NCBI GenBank assembly: GCA_033439795.1 | Contig: JAUTDP010000002.1 | Span: 372,001-436,000 of the forward strand | DNA length: 64,000 bases | Reading direction: 5' to 3' | Source of the DNA: Sordaria brevicollis | Lineage: Eukaryota; Ascomycota; Sordariomycetes; Sordariales; Sordariaceae | Shown here: piece by piece, positions 49,460 through 63,445 of the stretch | Position numbering within the stretch: position 1 is the stretch's first letter | Layout: every line of letters starts with the position of its first letter | Position numbers and translations under genes: made by a program | Notes under the pieces: model-generated | The model's database searches: none | What the model was told of the DNA's origin: nothing | Seen by the model: only the letters and a program-made list of their open reading frames with translations

Positions 49460-52320
49460 AAGAAATTCATCCGGCCGTTATAATTAAAAGCCTCTATTCT
49501 TATACTTTTAATTAAAAAGCCGGGAGGAGGAGTTTATATTTATATTAATTACCGAAATATTAATAATATTACCCTTAAATCCCGCTACCCGCTCCCATTT
49601 ATTAAAAAAATATTCGACGTTATTTATTATATTAAAATTTTTATTAAATTGGATATTATTATTACTTTTAATTAAATTTATATTAAAGAAGGTTACGAAT
49701 AGTTAATTACGTTTATAATAAAGTTTAAACTATTCGAATCCTTAATTATATTTTTTAACCTTTAAAGCGCCCCTAACGCCTTCTAAAATTATATTAATAA
49801 TATTTTATATAATATTCTTAACGTTTATACAATTACTTATTTCAATAATATTTTTATATATTCTAATAGCGAAAAGGATTACGAATAATATATTAATAAT
49901 ATTTTCGAATATTTAATTAAAATTAATTTAAATATAAATATCAATAAATATAAATTCTATATAAAACGTACGAAATACTTCGGTTTAATTATTATACTAA
50001 GTAGTATCGAAATAGATTTAAATAAAGTTAAAATTATATTCGATTAGGCGCCCCTTTAATTTAAGAAATCGCTCCAATAATTCCTTAATTTCGCGAACTT
50101 CTATTAGCATTTTATTAAAATATTCTCGATAATAATATCCTTATTATATAAATTAATAAAGGAAAACGTATTATAATTATAGTCCGACCACTATTAATCC
50201 GCTTTTAATATATTAAAAAAGGCCTTCGTAACCGGACCCGTATTAAAAATTTATAATTAGATTAAGAAAACCGTAATCGAAATAAATATATTTAATTAAA
50301 TAATAGGGGGTATATTTTTATAATATAATAATAATAAAATATTATACCTAATCGTTTACTTTTTAATAAAATATATAATTTAGGAGTATAATTATAACGT
50401 TTATAATAAAGAATTCTTAATTATTATTAAAGCGTTAAAGGAATAATAACCCGAATTTAAAGGAATATAATAATTATTTAATATCCTAATAGATTATAAA
50501 AATTTAAAAACCTTTATAATTAATAAGCAATTTATATAACGGTATATACGCTAATTGCAATTCTTATTATATTTTAATTTTTGAATTTAATATACCCTAG
50601 GATCGAAGAATTTACGCCCTAATATTTTTAATAGGAAATTTAATAATATCCCCGCGGGTATTAAAAACGAATACTTTACTATTTATTAATATACCCTTTT
50701 CTAGCCCTTATAATTCGTAAATAGCTATTTCGATAAAGAAAACCTAACTTCTTATTATTCCCTCTTTTTAATAAACGATTACGAAAATAAATCGATCGAC
50801 GATATTATTCTAAATAATTATAAAAATTCTATATTCCTTTAAAAAGCGGTCTTTACCCTAAACGACTTAAATAACCGTAATTAATTAATTTCGATTTATA
50901 AAATCCTCTATAAAATTTTTAACGAATATTAGATTACCCCTAATAATATTATTAAATAGCGCGACTATATAATAATCGACCTTTATAATAAAGAATTCTA
51001 ATTTTAATTAATTAATCGCTAATATAATTCGTTTAACGCGGGCTACTTTAATTATAATACTATTTATAAGCTCCTATCCCGAGAATTCTATTAGGAGGGT
51101 ATAACTAACGACGTACGTATATTCTATAAAATTTATTTACTTTATATAAAAATTAAATTCTTTAAGCGTAATTTTATTAATTTTTTTAAAACCTTACCCG
51201 TTGCGTTAATTCCTTAAATCCGTATTTCCGTCGATTACGTTATTCCGCTCCCCGGTAATTTCTACCTTAATTAAGAATTTAAATATATTTACGTCGTTAT
51301 TAATTAATTAATAAAGATATAATATTTTATATTAACGGTTATATTATTAGTAAAAAAATTAACCGAACGTTTTATCGACCGCGTTTATTACTTTTATAGC
51401 CTTCTAAATTCTATCCTCTCGAATAAAGGTATTTAATTCGTATTACGATTTCAATCCTCCTTATATTAGCGCCTAGGTATTAAACGTACTTTAACCTCCG
51501 CTTTCCACTTTTAAATAAACGTTTAAACCGAACGTATTAACGCGGAAATAGAATAATACTTCCGATTATATATTAATTAAATATAAACCGATTAAATTAA
51601 ATAGCTTCCCCTTATAGAATTCGCTAATAATAATATAATATCTTTATTAATAAATTTATTACTTTTCTTCGTTAATTATAATTATTACCCCCATATAAAT
51701 ATTAAACTTCGTAATTCTTTATTATTAATATTATTATCCGTATAATTAGAGGAATATTATAAAATTAACGAATTCGCCGATTATTTCTATAAGATTTAAG
51801 ATTTTGTAATTTAATAAATTAAACGTAATTAAGACTAATATAAGGAAAATATTAATAAAAAGCGGGTTAATTTAATAAAATATAAGGAAGGGGATACCGT
51901 TTTATTTAATACGTCCAACTTAATTAACGGTCGTTTATATATTAAATTCTCCCTCTATTAAGAAGGATTATTTAAAGTTTTAAAAGCGGATTTATATACC
52001 GTTAAATTATAATTACCTAATAATATAAAATATTTATTAATTTTCTACATTTCGATAATTTAATATTAAACCGGTTAAAATCTCCCCGGTTAGGTCGTCG
52101 ATTCCAACGTTCGTACTAACGAAGGTAAAATTATAATTCATACCGACAATTATAAAGAATATATTAAATAAGGATTTAATAAATTATTAAATATTAAATA
52201 AAAAGGAGAAAACTATTATTAATATTATTTAATTAAATAGAAGGGCGATTACGACCCTATTTAAAAAAAGGTCGATAACGTTATTAATTATAAAGTATAT
52301 TTTTAGGAATTTTACTATAA
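49460..52320 (+). pseudogene. Element C pol relic with chromodomain-like end
   Basis: KKFIRPL then LLIKKPGGGVYIYINYRN and SRYPLPFIKK (49,462-49,620) are RT. Box YFNNIFIYS (49,838-49,864) lost both Asp. Integrase: FVLRFQSSLY, LGIKRTL and TERINAEIE (51,427-51,565). About 52,215-52,300 the frame reads LIK, stop (former Trp), KGDYDPI, KKVDNV, resembling the LVKWKGY...TWEP chromodomain core. Confidence 0.75.
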
Positions 52321-52694
52321 TTACTTTAATAAATTAATATTACCCCGTATTAAAGAATTTTTCGACCGCTTCGAATAAGAGGGAGAATATTTAATAACGG
52401 ACTCCGCTATTTATAACGAATAACCCAACGCTAATACCGAGCCCCGCGCTTTACGCCGCCGCTCCGCCCACTTAATATAATAATTCGCTATTTTTAAGAC
52501 GGAATTATTATTAACCGAAAAGGAAGTAGAGGAGGGATTTATAGAAATAATAATAAGGATTATACGATTTTTAATAAATAAATAATTTAAAATACGGTTA
52601 ACGTTATAGTTAAAAGTATTTAATAAATTAATAAAGGATTTTAGGTTATAATTATACGTATATATAAATTTTTTTAACTTTGCGAATTTCTTTT

Positions 52695-52703
52695 AAGGGG
52701 GAA
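52695..52703 (+). other. Polypurine tract of element C
   Basis: AAGGGGGAA just before the 3' LTR. Confidence 0.7.
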
Positions 52704-52706
52704 TAA

Positions 52707-52992
52707 TATTATAGGATTATATTTATACTATACCCGGTATACGTATTAATTACCTATATAGGTACTTAAATCCCTAGCGACTATTTTCGACTATAGTACG
52801 TATATTATAGCTCGACATAGTCTAAATCTAATTACTTATAGTTATATGTAGTATTACGTGGGTGCGTACGGATTAGGGTATAGGTTTGCGCTTATATATC
52901 CAGTCCTCCGTATATACTTCTCCCTTCCCTTCCTTCGTACAATAATATATATTTCATTATATACTTAACGGTGCTAACGCTATCCCTTGATA
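52707..52992 (+). repeat. 3' LTR of element C
   Basis: 286 bp. Inner start mutated (TATTATAGGATTATATTTAT), outer end preserved (GGTGCTAACGCTATCCCTTG). Confidence 0.92.
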
Positions 52993-52997
52993 CGAAT

Positions 52998-54427
52998 AAG
53001 GCGACGATATTAATAAATTACTTTTTTTTAAAGATATTCCTAATTTCGTTTCCTAATTCCTATTTTAAAAGACGTAAAATAGCGGAATTAATCTTATACC
53101 GGACGATATAACCGTTTAATTAATTTAATATTCGTTAATTTTTAATAAAATTAATTATAATAATTTTATTAAAACCGCTTAGCGTTTTTATATAATAATA
53201 TAATATTTAAAGGAAAAGTAATAAATTAGCGAAGGTTTAATATAAAACGTTCGTATAATTGATTAAGAAGGGGTATTTAATACCGCCGCGTATTTTAAAA
53301 TATATATAAATATTCAACGCTAATTCGTTTTTACGCGTATTATTAATATAATAAATAGCGGCCTAAAATTCTATATATAATTAGAAGAGTATATTTAAGC
53401 TTTAGGCTATAAATACGCCGATGTAATATATAAATAAAACGGGGAGGACGCGAATAATATATTTTATTATTATATTAAAATTATATTAATATTTAATAAA
53501 CGCTTCGCGGTAATTCGATTATATTACTTTTAAATTACGATTATAAAAAGGCGCGTTATATAAATAAAGTTCGTATAATATATATTTTTTTTATTTCGTT
53601 TTATTCATTATTTTAAGTAAGATAGCTTATAGTAAATAAGTAGTAGGGGATTTTTTAATATTTCGGTAGAAAATTTGTAAATTAGGGTTAATAAACGAAT
53701 AATAAATTATAAATATTTTTAATAATTATTATTATAGTTAATAAATATTTAATTTACTATATATTAATTAATTTTTAATTATAAATTTTATCGGTTACTA
53801 TAGATATATTATTTAACGAATTAATTACTATTCTACTATTCGTTTTAATATTCTATTTATTTGGGTATATTAATATATTTAATTCGTTCGTTTAATAATT
53901 AGGCTTTTATTCGAAGCGTTAATTAATTTATAATAAATATCGGATTAAAAATTATATAAATACGATTAAATAAATTACTTTTCGGAGGATACGCTATATT
54001 CCGATTAATAACTAATTATAAAATAATAGAAGCGGTAAAATAGACGAATTCTATTCGGTAAATTTAGCGCTAATATTACGGATTAATAATTAAATATTAA
54101 ATATATTCCAATTTAATATATTTACGTACTTACGTAGAACTTCCGTTTAATATCCATTTCCGGCGCCCTATATAGCGTCCTACGTAAATATTATTATTTT
54201 GATAAGGAAAGTCTTTAATATATAATTTACTATTAAATTAATACGGAAAATATATTTTAAAAGGATAATTAATAACGTTAAAATATATAATAAAATTCGT
54301 AAATTATATAATTTAATAGAAAATTTAGGAAATAAAACGAAGTCGCTTCGCTTCCAACTTTATTTCCTAGGACCTCCCTCCTTTCTAATTTTAAATTATT
54401 CCCTATATTCTTTATTTATTATTATTC
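52998..54427. other. Host sequence between element C and the X repeat
   Basis: RIP-mutated, no element boundary recognised. A hairpin TAGGAAATAAA...TTTATTTCCTA spans about 54,328-54,370. Nothing else identified. Confidence 0.45.
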
Positions 54428-54582
54428 TTTACGCTTCTAAATATAATCTACGGTTATTAATTATTATTATATCTTTTTGCATTTAATTATTAAAATATTT
54501 TATTTAACCTTTTATATATTATATTAATAAATATTTTTAATCTTTATAATATATTACGAATAGCCTTTAAATCTTTAATTTA
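54428..54582 (+). repeat. Copy X1 of a ~190-bp repeat, left of element E
   Basis: Matches 63,812-63,963 over about 153 bases, including a 33-base stretch around TTTAATTATTAAAATATTTT with one mismatch. It ends in CTTTAATTTA exactly where element E begins. Confidence 0.75.
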
Positions 54583-54904
54583 TAATACCGGACAAGTGTA
54601 TTATATGTATATAGATACCGCTATCTGGGTAGGGCAGTTATATATGACTAACCACCCTACATAGCGCGGTCATTGCGCTAGCACCTAACGAACGCGACGT
54701 AGTCGTATTTACCCAAATACTAGGTCGCTGGCTCTACCCATAATTATAGGTACGGGTTTGGCGATAAGATAAGGCGCAATTCGTATAAGAGTCGCGTCGT
54801 ACGGCGCGTTTTCGGCGCACCTTTCTTTAAAATAATATTATTCTTTATAATTTACTAAATATTATATATTATATTTAAGAAATATCTTTAGGTTACCTGT
54901 ATTA
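54583..54904 (+). repeat. 5' LTR of element E
   Basis: 322 bp. Outer start preserved (CGGACAAGTGTATTATATG, CATTGCGCTAGCACC), inner end mutated (AATATTATTCTTTATAATTT). Confidence 0.9.
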
Positions 54905-55887
54905 AATGATAATTATAATGAACGATTTAATTCGATTAGATTAGATTTTAAATTAGCCTTTTATTAAAATTTAATTAATTTTAATTTTAAAATAGGTTTT
55001 TTAAATTTATTAATTGCAAGACCCTATATTATAAAGCATCGACCCTACGATTATAATAATAAAACTCCTTAATTATTATATTTATTTTCCCCCTTTCCTT
55101 CTTATTTATTAAATATTATATTAAGCGTTTCTAATTTATATTAATTTATTTACGTCGAACCCGAAGATAAAAATATTATAATATTATAATACCCCGATCC
55201 GAATTCCTACGGGCTTCGATATTAAGGGTAATTCCGTTTACTGGTTTTTTAATCTTTAAATGAATTTTCTCCTCCCTTTTGTATTCGAAATTCTTTATTT
55301 AATACTTTTTTTACGATTATTATAATTACGATTAAATACCTTTAAATAAAGAATTAAATTACGTTTTAATTTAATATTATTAAAATTATAATAATATAAT
55401 TAATAATTTAGAATTAGTAAGCGACCCGTTTAAATTCTTACCCGGTTATTAATATTATAGCGAATTTTAAATTTTATATTAATTATTACGTAATATTGAA
55501 TTCGATAATCCTATTAATTATAATAATAATATTATCGGCCGATTTAAAACCCCGTTTCGCGGATATATTCCCTTTACGAAGCCGATAGGACTAGCCCTTT
55601 ATATTACCCTAATTAGAATTTAAGTAATAGCCGATAAATTGACCGATTTAGCTAATTAGTATATTTTAGTCGGTAAAACGGGATTTTTAATCAAAATTAA
55701 CCCTAATTATACTTTTTAACTACCTCTACCGTCTACGATTCTATTCGCTAAACTACTTACCTTTTAATTATTATTTGTACGGTTCTATAATTAATAAATC
55801 GAATCCCCTATTAAGGAATTATTCGGTAATATTTTTTATATATTTAAAGAAGCCTTTAATCTTCCCCCGGGATTATTATTTAAACTA

Positions 55888-56268
55888 ATGTTAATTTTTA
55901 TAATTAAAGACTTTTTATTAAATTCTATAGCCTTAAAGAAAGAACCCGCTTCCTTTATTAAATTTATTGATATTGTTAACTTTACGAAGAATATATTCGG
56001 TATTAAAAAGGATTTTTCCGTCGTATTATTAAATTTTCCGCTTTTTAAAATTAACGATAATATATTATACTTTATTTTTATTAAAGATCGATCCTCTACC
56101 CGTAAAATCCGGGATTTAATTATTATAAAACGTAACGAATATTATAATTATATAATCGAGGATATAATTACCAATTGCGAATTAGAATACGAAACCGAAA
56201 AAACCTCGTTTAACTTCGAACGGTTAATTACCTTAAAGAAATTTAATATAAATATAAAGATTATATAA
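55888..56268 (+). pseudogene. Coding-like relic upstream of gag in element E
   Basis: A 126-residue stop-free stretch with an Arg/Lys-rich, mixed composition (KDRSSTRKIRDLIIIKRNEY). Coding-like texture continues to about 57,200 (FIIIRFGAPNPNIRRSENIK). Not recognised as gag; possibly an additional N-terminal domain or ORF. It is not an intact gene: the whole area is RIP-mutated. Confidence 0.45.
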
Positions 56269-57519
56269 TATTTACTCGATAAAATAACCTTCGTTAACGA
56301 TTATTAAGGCTATAATATTTATATTTTTACTTCTTAAATCGAAATCGTTAATAATAATATTTAGATTTTTATTAACTACTTCTTTAAAAATTTCGAAATT
56401 GCGCAAAAAAATAATGAATATATTAAAGACGGATTTTTATAATTCTATAATATAATTAAAAAGGTTTATAAAAATTATAAAGGCTTAAAGATTAAAGTTA
56501 ATAATCTTTAATAAAATATATTAATTATATATAACGAAATTAGGGAATTAAATACGGTTATCCTTAATTCCTTAAAGTAATTTGAGTAACGATTTCTTAC
56601 CTTTATTATAATTATACCCGGCTATTATTCCGAATTAATCGAGGATATTATCCTTTACTTTCTTTAATATAATAAAATTACGAAATATATAATTAAATAT
56701 ATTATTATTAAATATTATATTCCTATTAACGAATTAATAATTTTATTTATTTTTAATTTATTTCCCCCTCTTTCCGAATTAATTAAAAATTAGTATAAAC
56801 GAATGGCTTTTAAAATTCTATTAAATTAAGTTCTCCTTTATTTAAAATTCTAGCCCGCTTTAAGGCTTTTTAAATTAATTATAGAAAATATTTTAGAGCC
56901 CCGCTTCCTACGTTATATTCTACCCGATATTAACCTCCCTTTTAAATACCCTTTAAACCCCGGCCGTTAATATAGCCCTTTTAATTTTGTCCTATTCCTT
57001 TAATATACGGTTAATATATCCTATAAATTTAATTTTACCTTTAAAATTTTATTAGTAGTAATTCCTTCGGGACCTTTTATAATTATCCGTTTCGGCGCGC
57101 CTAACCCTAATATCCGGCGTTCGGAGGATATTAAAAATACGCGTATTATCCCTATTACTAATTTATTATTAAAAGAATTTAAAAAATATACGGAGAAAAT
57201 AATTAAAAATATAGAAAAAATAAATTACCAATTCGAAATATAGTTAATAACCCTATAAATAACCTTTATTTTAATTATTATAAGAAAAATAGCGCTTATA
57301 AATAAATTTCCGGCCGGTAGCCCCCCTCTTAACCTATTTAGCGATTCCTCTCCTAATTTAATAAATAATTTATATAACCCTTTTAATAATCCCCCTAGTA
57401 ATTCCTTTAATAATTTCCTTAACGGCTTCCCTAATAACCTTCCTAACCCTCCCGGTCCGCTTAATAATAATTTCCTAGACGATTACCTAGAAAATTATTA
57501 TAGCGCTTCTTATAGGGAT

Positions 57520-58420
57520 GAAATTAAAATTAAAAAAGAGGAAATCGGTTATTTTAATCCTTTTTAACCTAATTTTCAAAATTTCGGTATAATATATAAT
57601 AATAAAGTGGTTATTTATACGGATATTTATATATTCGCCGATTACGTCCGCTCTATTTTTAAAAATTATTTAATTCGTTTTTAAGAGGCCGAAAAATAAT
57701 TAATATACTATTTCTTTACTTTATTCCGAAGCGCCGCTTTATTATAGTAAAATAATTAATTAAAACCCGAATAGCGAACCCGTTTATATATTACCGGTTT
57801 CGAAGGTATATACGAAGGATTATTCGTTTATTTCCGCCTTAATTCCGTAACTACTATTTATAAATTTAATTAAAAAATTATAATTTTATATAATATTACG
57901 GCCAACGAGAATATAATATTTAATTACGTAATAAAGAAGTTTAAATTAATACGTATTATAAATATATTATCTAAATTCGAAGATAATTAATATAGTATAA
58001 TTATTTAAATTTAATTTAATATAAATAAATGTATTAAAACTTTTCTTCGTCCCCCCTCCAAAATAGGCTATTTCGATAATTAGATATCCGAAATTAATAA
58101 AATATATAAAATTTTCGTTTTTTATATTAAAAATAAATATTTTAATATATAACTTACTTTATTTATTAAAAATATTATTAACTTTAATTCGAATAACGCT
58201 GAAACGTTTACTTTTAACCGAAATAATAATTATAACGATAATCGCCGTAATATTCGCTATAATAATTAACGTAATAACCGTTCCGGTAATTAATATAATA
58301 ATTATTCTAATAATTAACGTAATAACCGCTCTGGTAATTAATATAATACCCGCTTTAAGACCGACTGAAATTGTAACGATCGTGCCTATTATATTAAAAA
58401 TATTAAAGAAGCTTTAATAA
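57520..58420 (+). pseudogene. Element E gag relic
   Basis: EEIGYFNP (57,538) and IYTDIYIFADYVRSIFKNY, then FEGIYEGLFVYFRLNS, fit the gag of chromodomain gypsy elements common in filamentous ascomycetes. It ends in an Asn/Arg-rich stretch with a 48-bp duplication (units from 58,270 and 58,318). Confidence 0.65.
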
Positions 58421-60079
58421 TAGCCGAAGAGGATTTAAATTAAAATAACGCCGTTTTCGCTAGAAATTCGGATAGTAATTCGGATAACGAAGAGAACGCT
58501 TATTATATATATAATAATAAATTAATTTATTATAAATATTTTAAAGAATTTACTTTTGTTTATTTTAGGAATCGTTATATAAAAAGATATTAAATAATAA
58601 AAGTAATATAATACGAAGTTATTAGGCCCCTATTTTAAATACTTTTAATTAAATAAATATATAACCGTTATTATACCGTTTACCCCTCCCGAAATGCTAT
58701 ATTTAAATATATTAAAAATTGCGAATATATACGCTCCAATACGTATATACCTTAAATCGTTTATTATACCGGCGGATTAATCGATTATTAAATAAAAGAA
58801 TTAATTTCGTATTTAAAGGATAATTTTATAAATTATCCGATATTTAATTATACTTATTTACGAATTAAAGTACGCGCTTAGCCCGATTCGGAAAATTTCG
58901 AAATTTATTTTAATTTAAAAACCGGTAAAAGTATTATTAATAGGAAAATTCTATTAATATTTTATTATACTATTTTTAAAAATTTTAAAATAGTAATTTG
59001 TAGGGTAGGAAATAAAGTAATTAAATTATAGGAATAAACGATATTTTTAATATACTTCCTAAGCGTAGATTAAAATAGTAAGGATATTTTTTTAAAAATA
59101 GAAGTAAATATTTAGGTTATAAATGAATTTACCCCGAATATTCTATTCGTAAATTCTTTCTTATATTTTAAATAAATAAATATTAATTACGAAATAGAAA
59201 TAATCCGTTTCCTAAAGGATAGATTTATATTAAATTTCGAAATCGTTAAATGTTTAAATAAATATCGGCGAAAAATTATTATCGGTAAAAAATTTACGCT
59301 TTTACCTGGCGAATAGGCTATAATTTCAATATTTTATAAATTATTATTTAAGGATTAATCTTTTTCGTTTATATTACGTTATCCTGCTATACTTTACGCT
59401 ATTATCGATACGAAAATACCCCGCGTTATTTTAATTATTAATATATTTAATATAATTATAAATATTTTTAAATATTTTTATATCGGTATAATTAATGAAT
59501 ACGAAGATAATAAATTTTTTATAATATTATAAATAGATTTTACCGCTGTTATTATAGTAGAATAGGTTTTTGTAATTATAAATAAAAATTTATTAATTAC
59601 GTTAAACGAAGTAATAAAGTAAATAATAGAAAATTTCTCGCCCGCCTTTAATACGGAAATTAATTTATCCGATAAAAGAAAATACTATAAAATTTAAGAG
59701 GAGGTAAACCTAGATAAATTATTAATCGTTTTAAAAAAGTATTTTAATTTCGGTATTTATATAGACGAATCCTTTTTAAAGATTATAATACCCGAAGGAA
59801 TTTATATATTCGTAAAAAATCTAAATTTCGTTAAAGTTCTTTAAAATATTATAATAGTATTCCCGAATTTTTAAATTGAAGGAGGTATTATAAATATACC
59901 CCCTAAGGATATAATAAAAATTCCCTTCGTTAAAGGATAATAAAAATAGAAAATAATTATTAAAATATATTTATTAAATAAAAAGGATTAGGCGGTTATT
60001 AATAAAGTCTTCGACGCTTTTTATAAATAAAGTAAGATAGAATATATAATATATACGACGCCTTTCGCTTATTTAATAT

Positions 60080-63000
60080 TTATTATTTAAAAGATAATAA
60101 AATTAGGTTTTAAAGGCCGACCTATTATTAATTTAAAAGCCTTTAATAATATTATAATTTTTAATAATTACCCTTTACCCTTATAAGGAGAAATTATTAC
60201 TTTTATCCGTAGAAAACTCTTTATTATAATTATCGATACCGTTTCTTTTTTTTATTAATTTAAAATTTAATAGAAGTATAGAAACCGATTTACTTTAATA
60301 ATATATTAAAAATTCGAATAATTTATAATCGCTTAAATAGGTTTTAAAAATACCTTTATATACGTATAACGTTTTATAAATATATTATTAAAAGACTATA
60401 AGGCTTATTATAGGGTTTATATCGATAATATTATTATTATTTTTAATATAACCAATTAATATATTATTTATTTAATTACTATTTTCGAATTCTTTACTAA
60501 AAAAAATATTATCCTTTCCCCGAAGAAATTCTATTTAGGCTTTTTAAATATTAAATTATTAGGATTTAGAATAAATTTATTAAAATTATCTATTATTAGG
60601 GAGCGAATAGTAGTAATTCGGAATTTAATTTTCTTAATATAATTAAAGGTTCTCGAATAATATATAAAAAGTACGGGATTCTTTAAATACTTAATTATAT
60701 ATTATACTTAATTCGTTAAATTATTTTAATTTCGAAAAGTCGCTTTATTCGCCGAAAGAAGGAAATTGGGCAAAATTAATAATTATAATAAATACGTCGC
60801 CTATTATATTAAAATAAAATTTAAACCGATAATAAAGGAATTTATTACTTTTAAAGTTCTTTAATATATTATTTACGAAAATCTAATAATATTAATCTAT
60901 TTCGATTTTAATAAGTAAATCTTTCTATAAATCGACGGATCGTTAGAACGAAACTTTAATATTATCCTTTTCTATTTTAAAACCAATTTCGTTTAAATTA
61001 AAGGTATAGGTATCCTTTTTAATTAAATATTACCTATTATATTCTTTAATAAAGTTTTTATATTTATTAAAATAAAGTATAAGCTTTCTAAGTTAAAAAT
61101 AATATATTTAATATAGGTTATAAAACGGTTAAATATATAAATTTATTTTTATAATAAACCGGTAATTATATTTACCGACTATTTAACTTTTAAAAGTATT
61201 GTAGAGTAGATTTCCCTTCGTATAATTTCGATAAATAGAATTAACCGACGTTTAATTAATACGTCGATTTACTTATCCTAATACGAATTGAGGGTTTATT
61301 ATATATTTAGAAAAATCAATTTCCTACCCGACGCTTTAAGCCGGCTAAAAGCCAAAGGGAATAATAGCAACTCCGAAGGAGAAGCGGTTCTAAATAATAT
61401 TTAATTCGTTAAAGAGGTCTTCTATATATTTTCGGAAGCCGTTATAGATAAAGCCTTCCGCGAACGTTTTATTAATAGATATAAGAAGGATACCAAATTC
61501 CTACGAGTCCTAGAGGACTTGAAAGAATTCGCTACCGAGGCAGCGTATTATATAAATTAAATATTCTTGGCACAACCAAGTAAGTAATTAAATTCAAGTA
61601 AATAAATCCGAGCCTCAAATTGAATTAGGTAAATAAATCCAAACCTCGATTTAATTTGACCGATTTGGCCGCCTTCTTAGCGTACCGGCAGAAACTTTTT
61701 ATATAGGAAAAATAACCGGAGCCCGGACCGGGACGGAATTGGTTAAGGCCCGGGCCCGGATTTTAATAGGACCCACCCGATTTGAAATATTTGACCAAAT
61801 AAATAAAATATTTGGGTAAATAAATCGAAAAAGATATTTAACCCACTCAATTAAATCTAAGTCTAGATTTGAATTGATTTGATTTATATAACACGCTATA
61901 CCGAAGACGGTAGCGGTTTTTATCGCCCCGGATACCCTTTCATTATAAATTACTAAAGATTAATATATAACCAATAAAATAACGGCTCGAAGATACTCTA
62001 CGTCCTTTTCGATTATATTTAAACTATTCTATAAGAAGTCTACGATAAAAAATATTATTTCGGAAGAGATAGGATAATATACGACTTAAAGGGTTTCTTT
62101 TTCCCTAGAAAAATTTACTTCGTAAAGATATATATATAAAATTACCCAGCCTATAATCTAAATTAGACCGACCGAAACGCTCTAATCGGTAATTATTAGC
62201 CGATTTATTTTAAAAATACATTCCTAATACGTATTATCGTTATTAATTTTATTATTAATTTGCCGGAAGTTACCGCTATCGGTACCCCCTAGCACCTTAT
62301 TAAATTTAATATATTCGATTACTTAACTCCTATTACCGATAAATTATTAAAATAAATATTATTAATCCCTAATTATATAATTTATACTATTAGAAACTAA
62401 ATAAAAATTATTATACGAATACTATTATTTACCGATTAAAGAATATTATTAATTATTATTTTAAATAAAGACCGTAAATTTACGTCCGACCTTTAAAAAG
62501 GACTTTAAAAATTATTCGGTACTAAATTATTTATAATTATAATTTATTATTTATAAGGAGATAATTTAACGGAACTTAAAAACTAATTAATCGAAATTAT
62601 ATTACGATTTTATACTTTTTATAACCCCTTTAATATTTAGTTGGACGTAATTATTTAATTATAATAGAATTTAAATAGTATATATATTAATACTATTAAA
62701 ATAAACCTATACGAATATTTTTTCGGATATAAATTTATTTACCCTTTCGATTTATTATTTAATACGGATATTAACGATTATTAAATTCTTCGTAATTATA
62801 TTCGCGAAGATGCCCGCTTAATTATAAATTTCATTATAACCGATATTAAACGTCGTTACGACGTTAATTATTATCCCGTCGAATTAGAAATTAGTAACGA
62901 AATCTTCTTAAAATTTTATAAAGGCTATTATTTATTAAGAAAACTTTCGAAAAAAATATTATAATAACGAATCGGACCTTTTAAAATCCTCGAAAAGGTA

Positions 63001-63360
63001 AGTAAATTTACTTATAAATTAAATTTACCCAACGAGATAAAAATATATTTAATTATTTTAATTGCTTATTTAAAGTCCGCTCCGAAAGGACTTGACCCGT
63101 TCAATCGTATTATTCCCCTTCCTAATTTAATAGAGGATACGTAAAATTCGGATAAAAAAGAATATAAAATCGAAATAATTCTAAATTATAAAGAAAAGAA
63201 GAATAATATATACTACCGTATTAAATAATTAAATTACGGCTATTAATATAATTATTAGAAATATAAAGAGGAATTATAAAACGCGAAGGAATTAATTAAA
63301 GAATATTAAAATTATAAGGGTAATTATAATAAAGGAATAAAAAAGAGGGTATCGCGTAGG
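60080..63360 (+). pseudogene. Element E pol relic (RT, RNase H, integrase, chromodomain)
   Basis: GRPIINLKAFNNI and NNYPLPL (60,118-60,185), GFKNTFIYVQRFIN, box YIDNIIIIF (60,418-60,444), then KKFYLGFLNIKLLGFRI are RT. FLPDALSRLKAKG (61,320) ends RNase H. Integrase core: KDRKFTSDL (62,468-62,495). RIGPFKILEKVSKFTYKLNLP (62,969-63,030) and AYLKSAPKGLDPFNR follow, then YKIEIILNYKEKKNN (63,160-63,205), a chromodomain start. Interrupted at 61,556-61,883 by an insertion. The area 61,300-61,560 is unusually little mutated. Confidence 0.85.
61556..61883. mobile_element. 328-bp non-coding insertion with 8-bp target-site duplication
   Basis: TTATATAA occurs directly on both sides (61,548-61,555 and 61,884-61,891). 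The segment interrupts the pol relic: the frame to its left (EFATEAAYYI) and right (RYTEDGSGFYRP) is the same once the insert and one duplication copy are set aside. Ends are weak inverted repeats (ATTAAAT versus ATCAAAT). It holds three GTAAATAAATC motifs, a GC-rich palindromic core (GGCCCGGGCC) and many CpA/TpG, so it is far less RIP-mutated than its surroundings. Possibly a hAT-like MITE. Confidence 0.7.
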
Positions 63361-63445
63361 AATAAAAATTAATAAATTAATAAATTAATAGAGTAATAAA
63401 TATATTAATAAAGGTATTAGCGTTTTCTCTTTATAAGCCGGGATT

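Larger units (their letters stand above)
38046..52992 (+). mobile_element. LTR retrotransposon C (Ty3/gypsy, chromovirus-like), split by element D
   Basis: Two 286-bp LTRs, polypurine tract at 52,695-52,703 and perfect CGAAT duplications (38,041-38,045 and 52,993-52,997). Total 14,947 bp, of which 7,278 bp plus 5 bp of duplication are nested element D; C itself is about 7.66 kb. gag and pol relics lie on the + strand right of D. RIP-inactivated. Confidence 0.92.
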
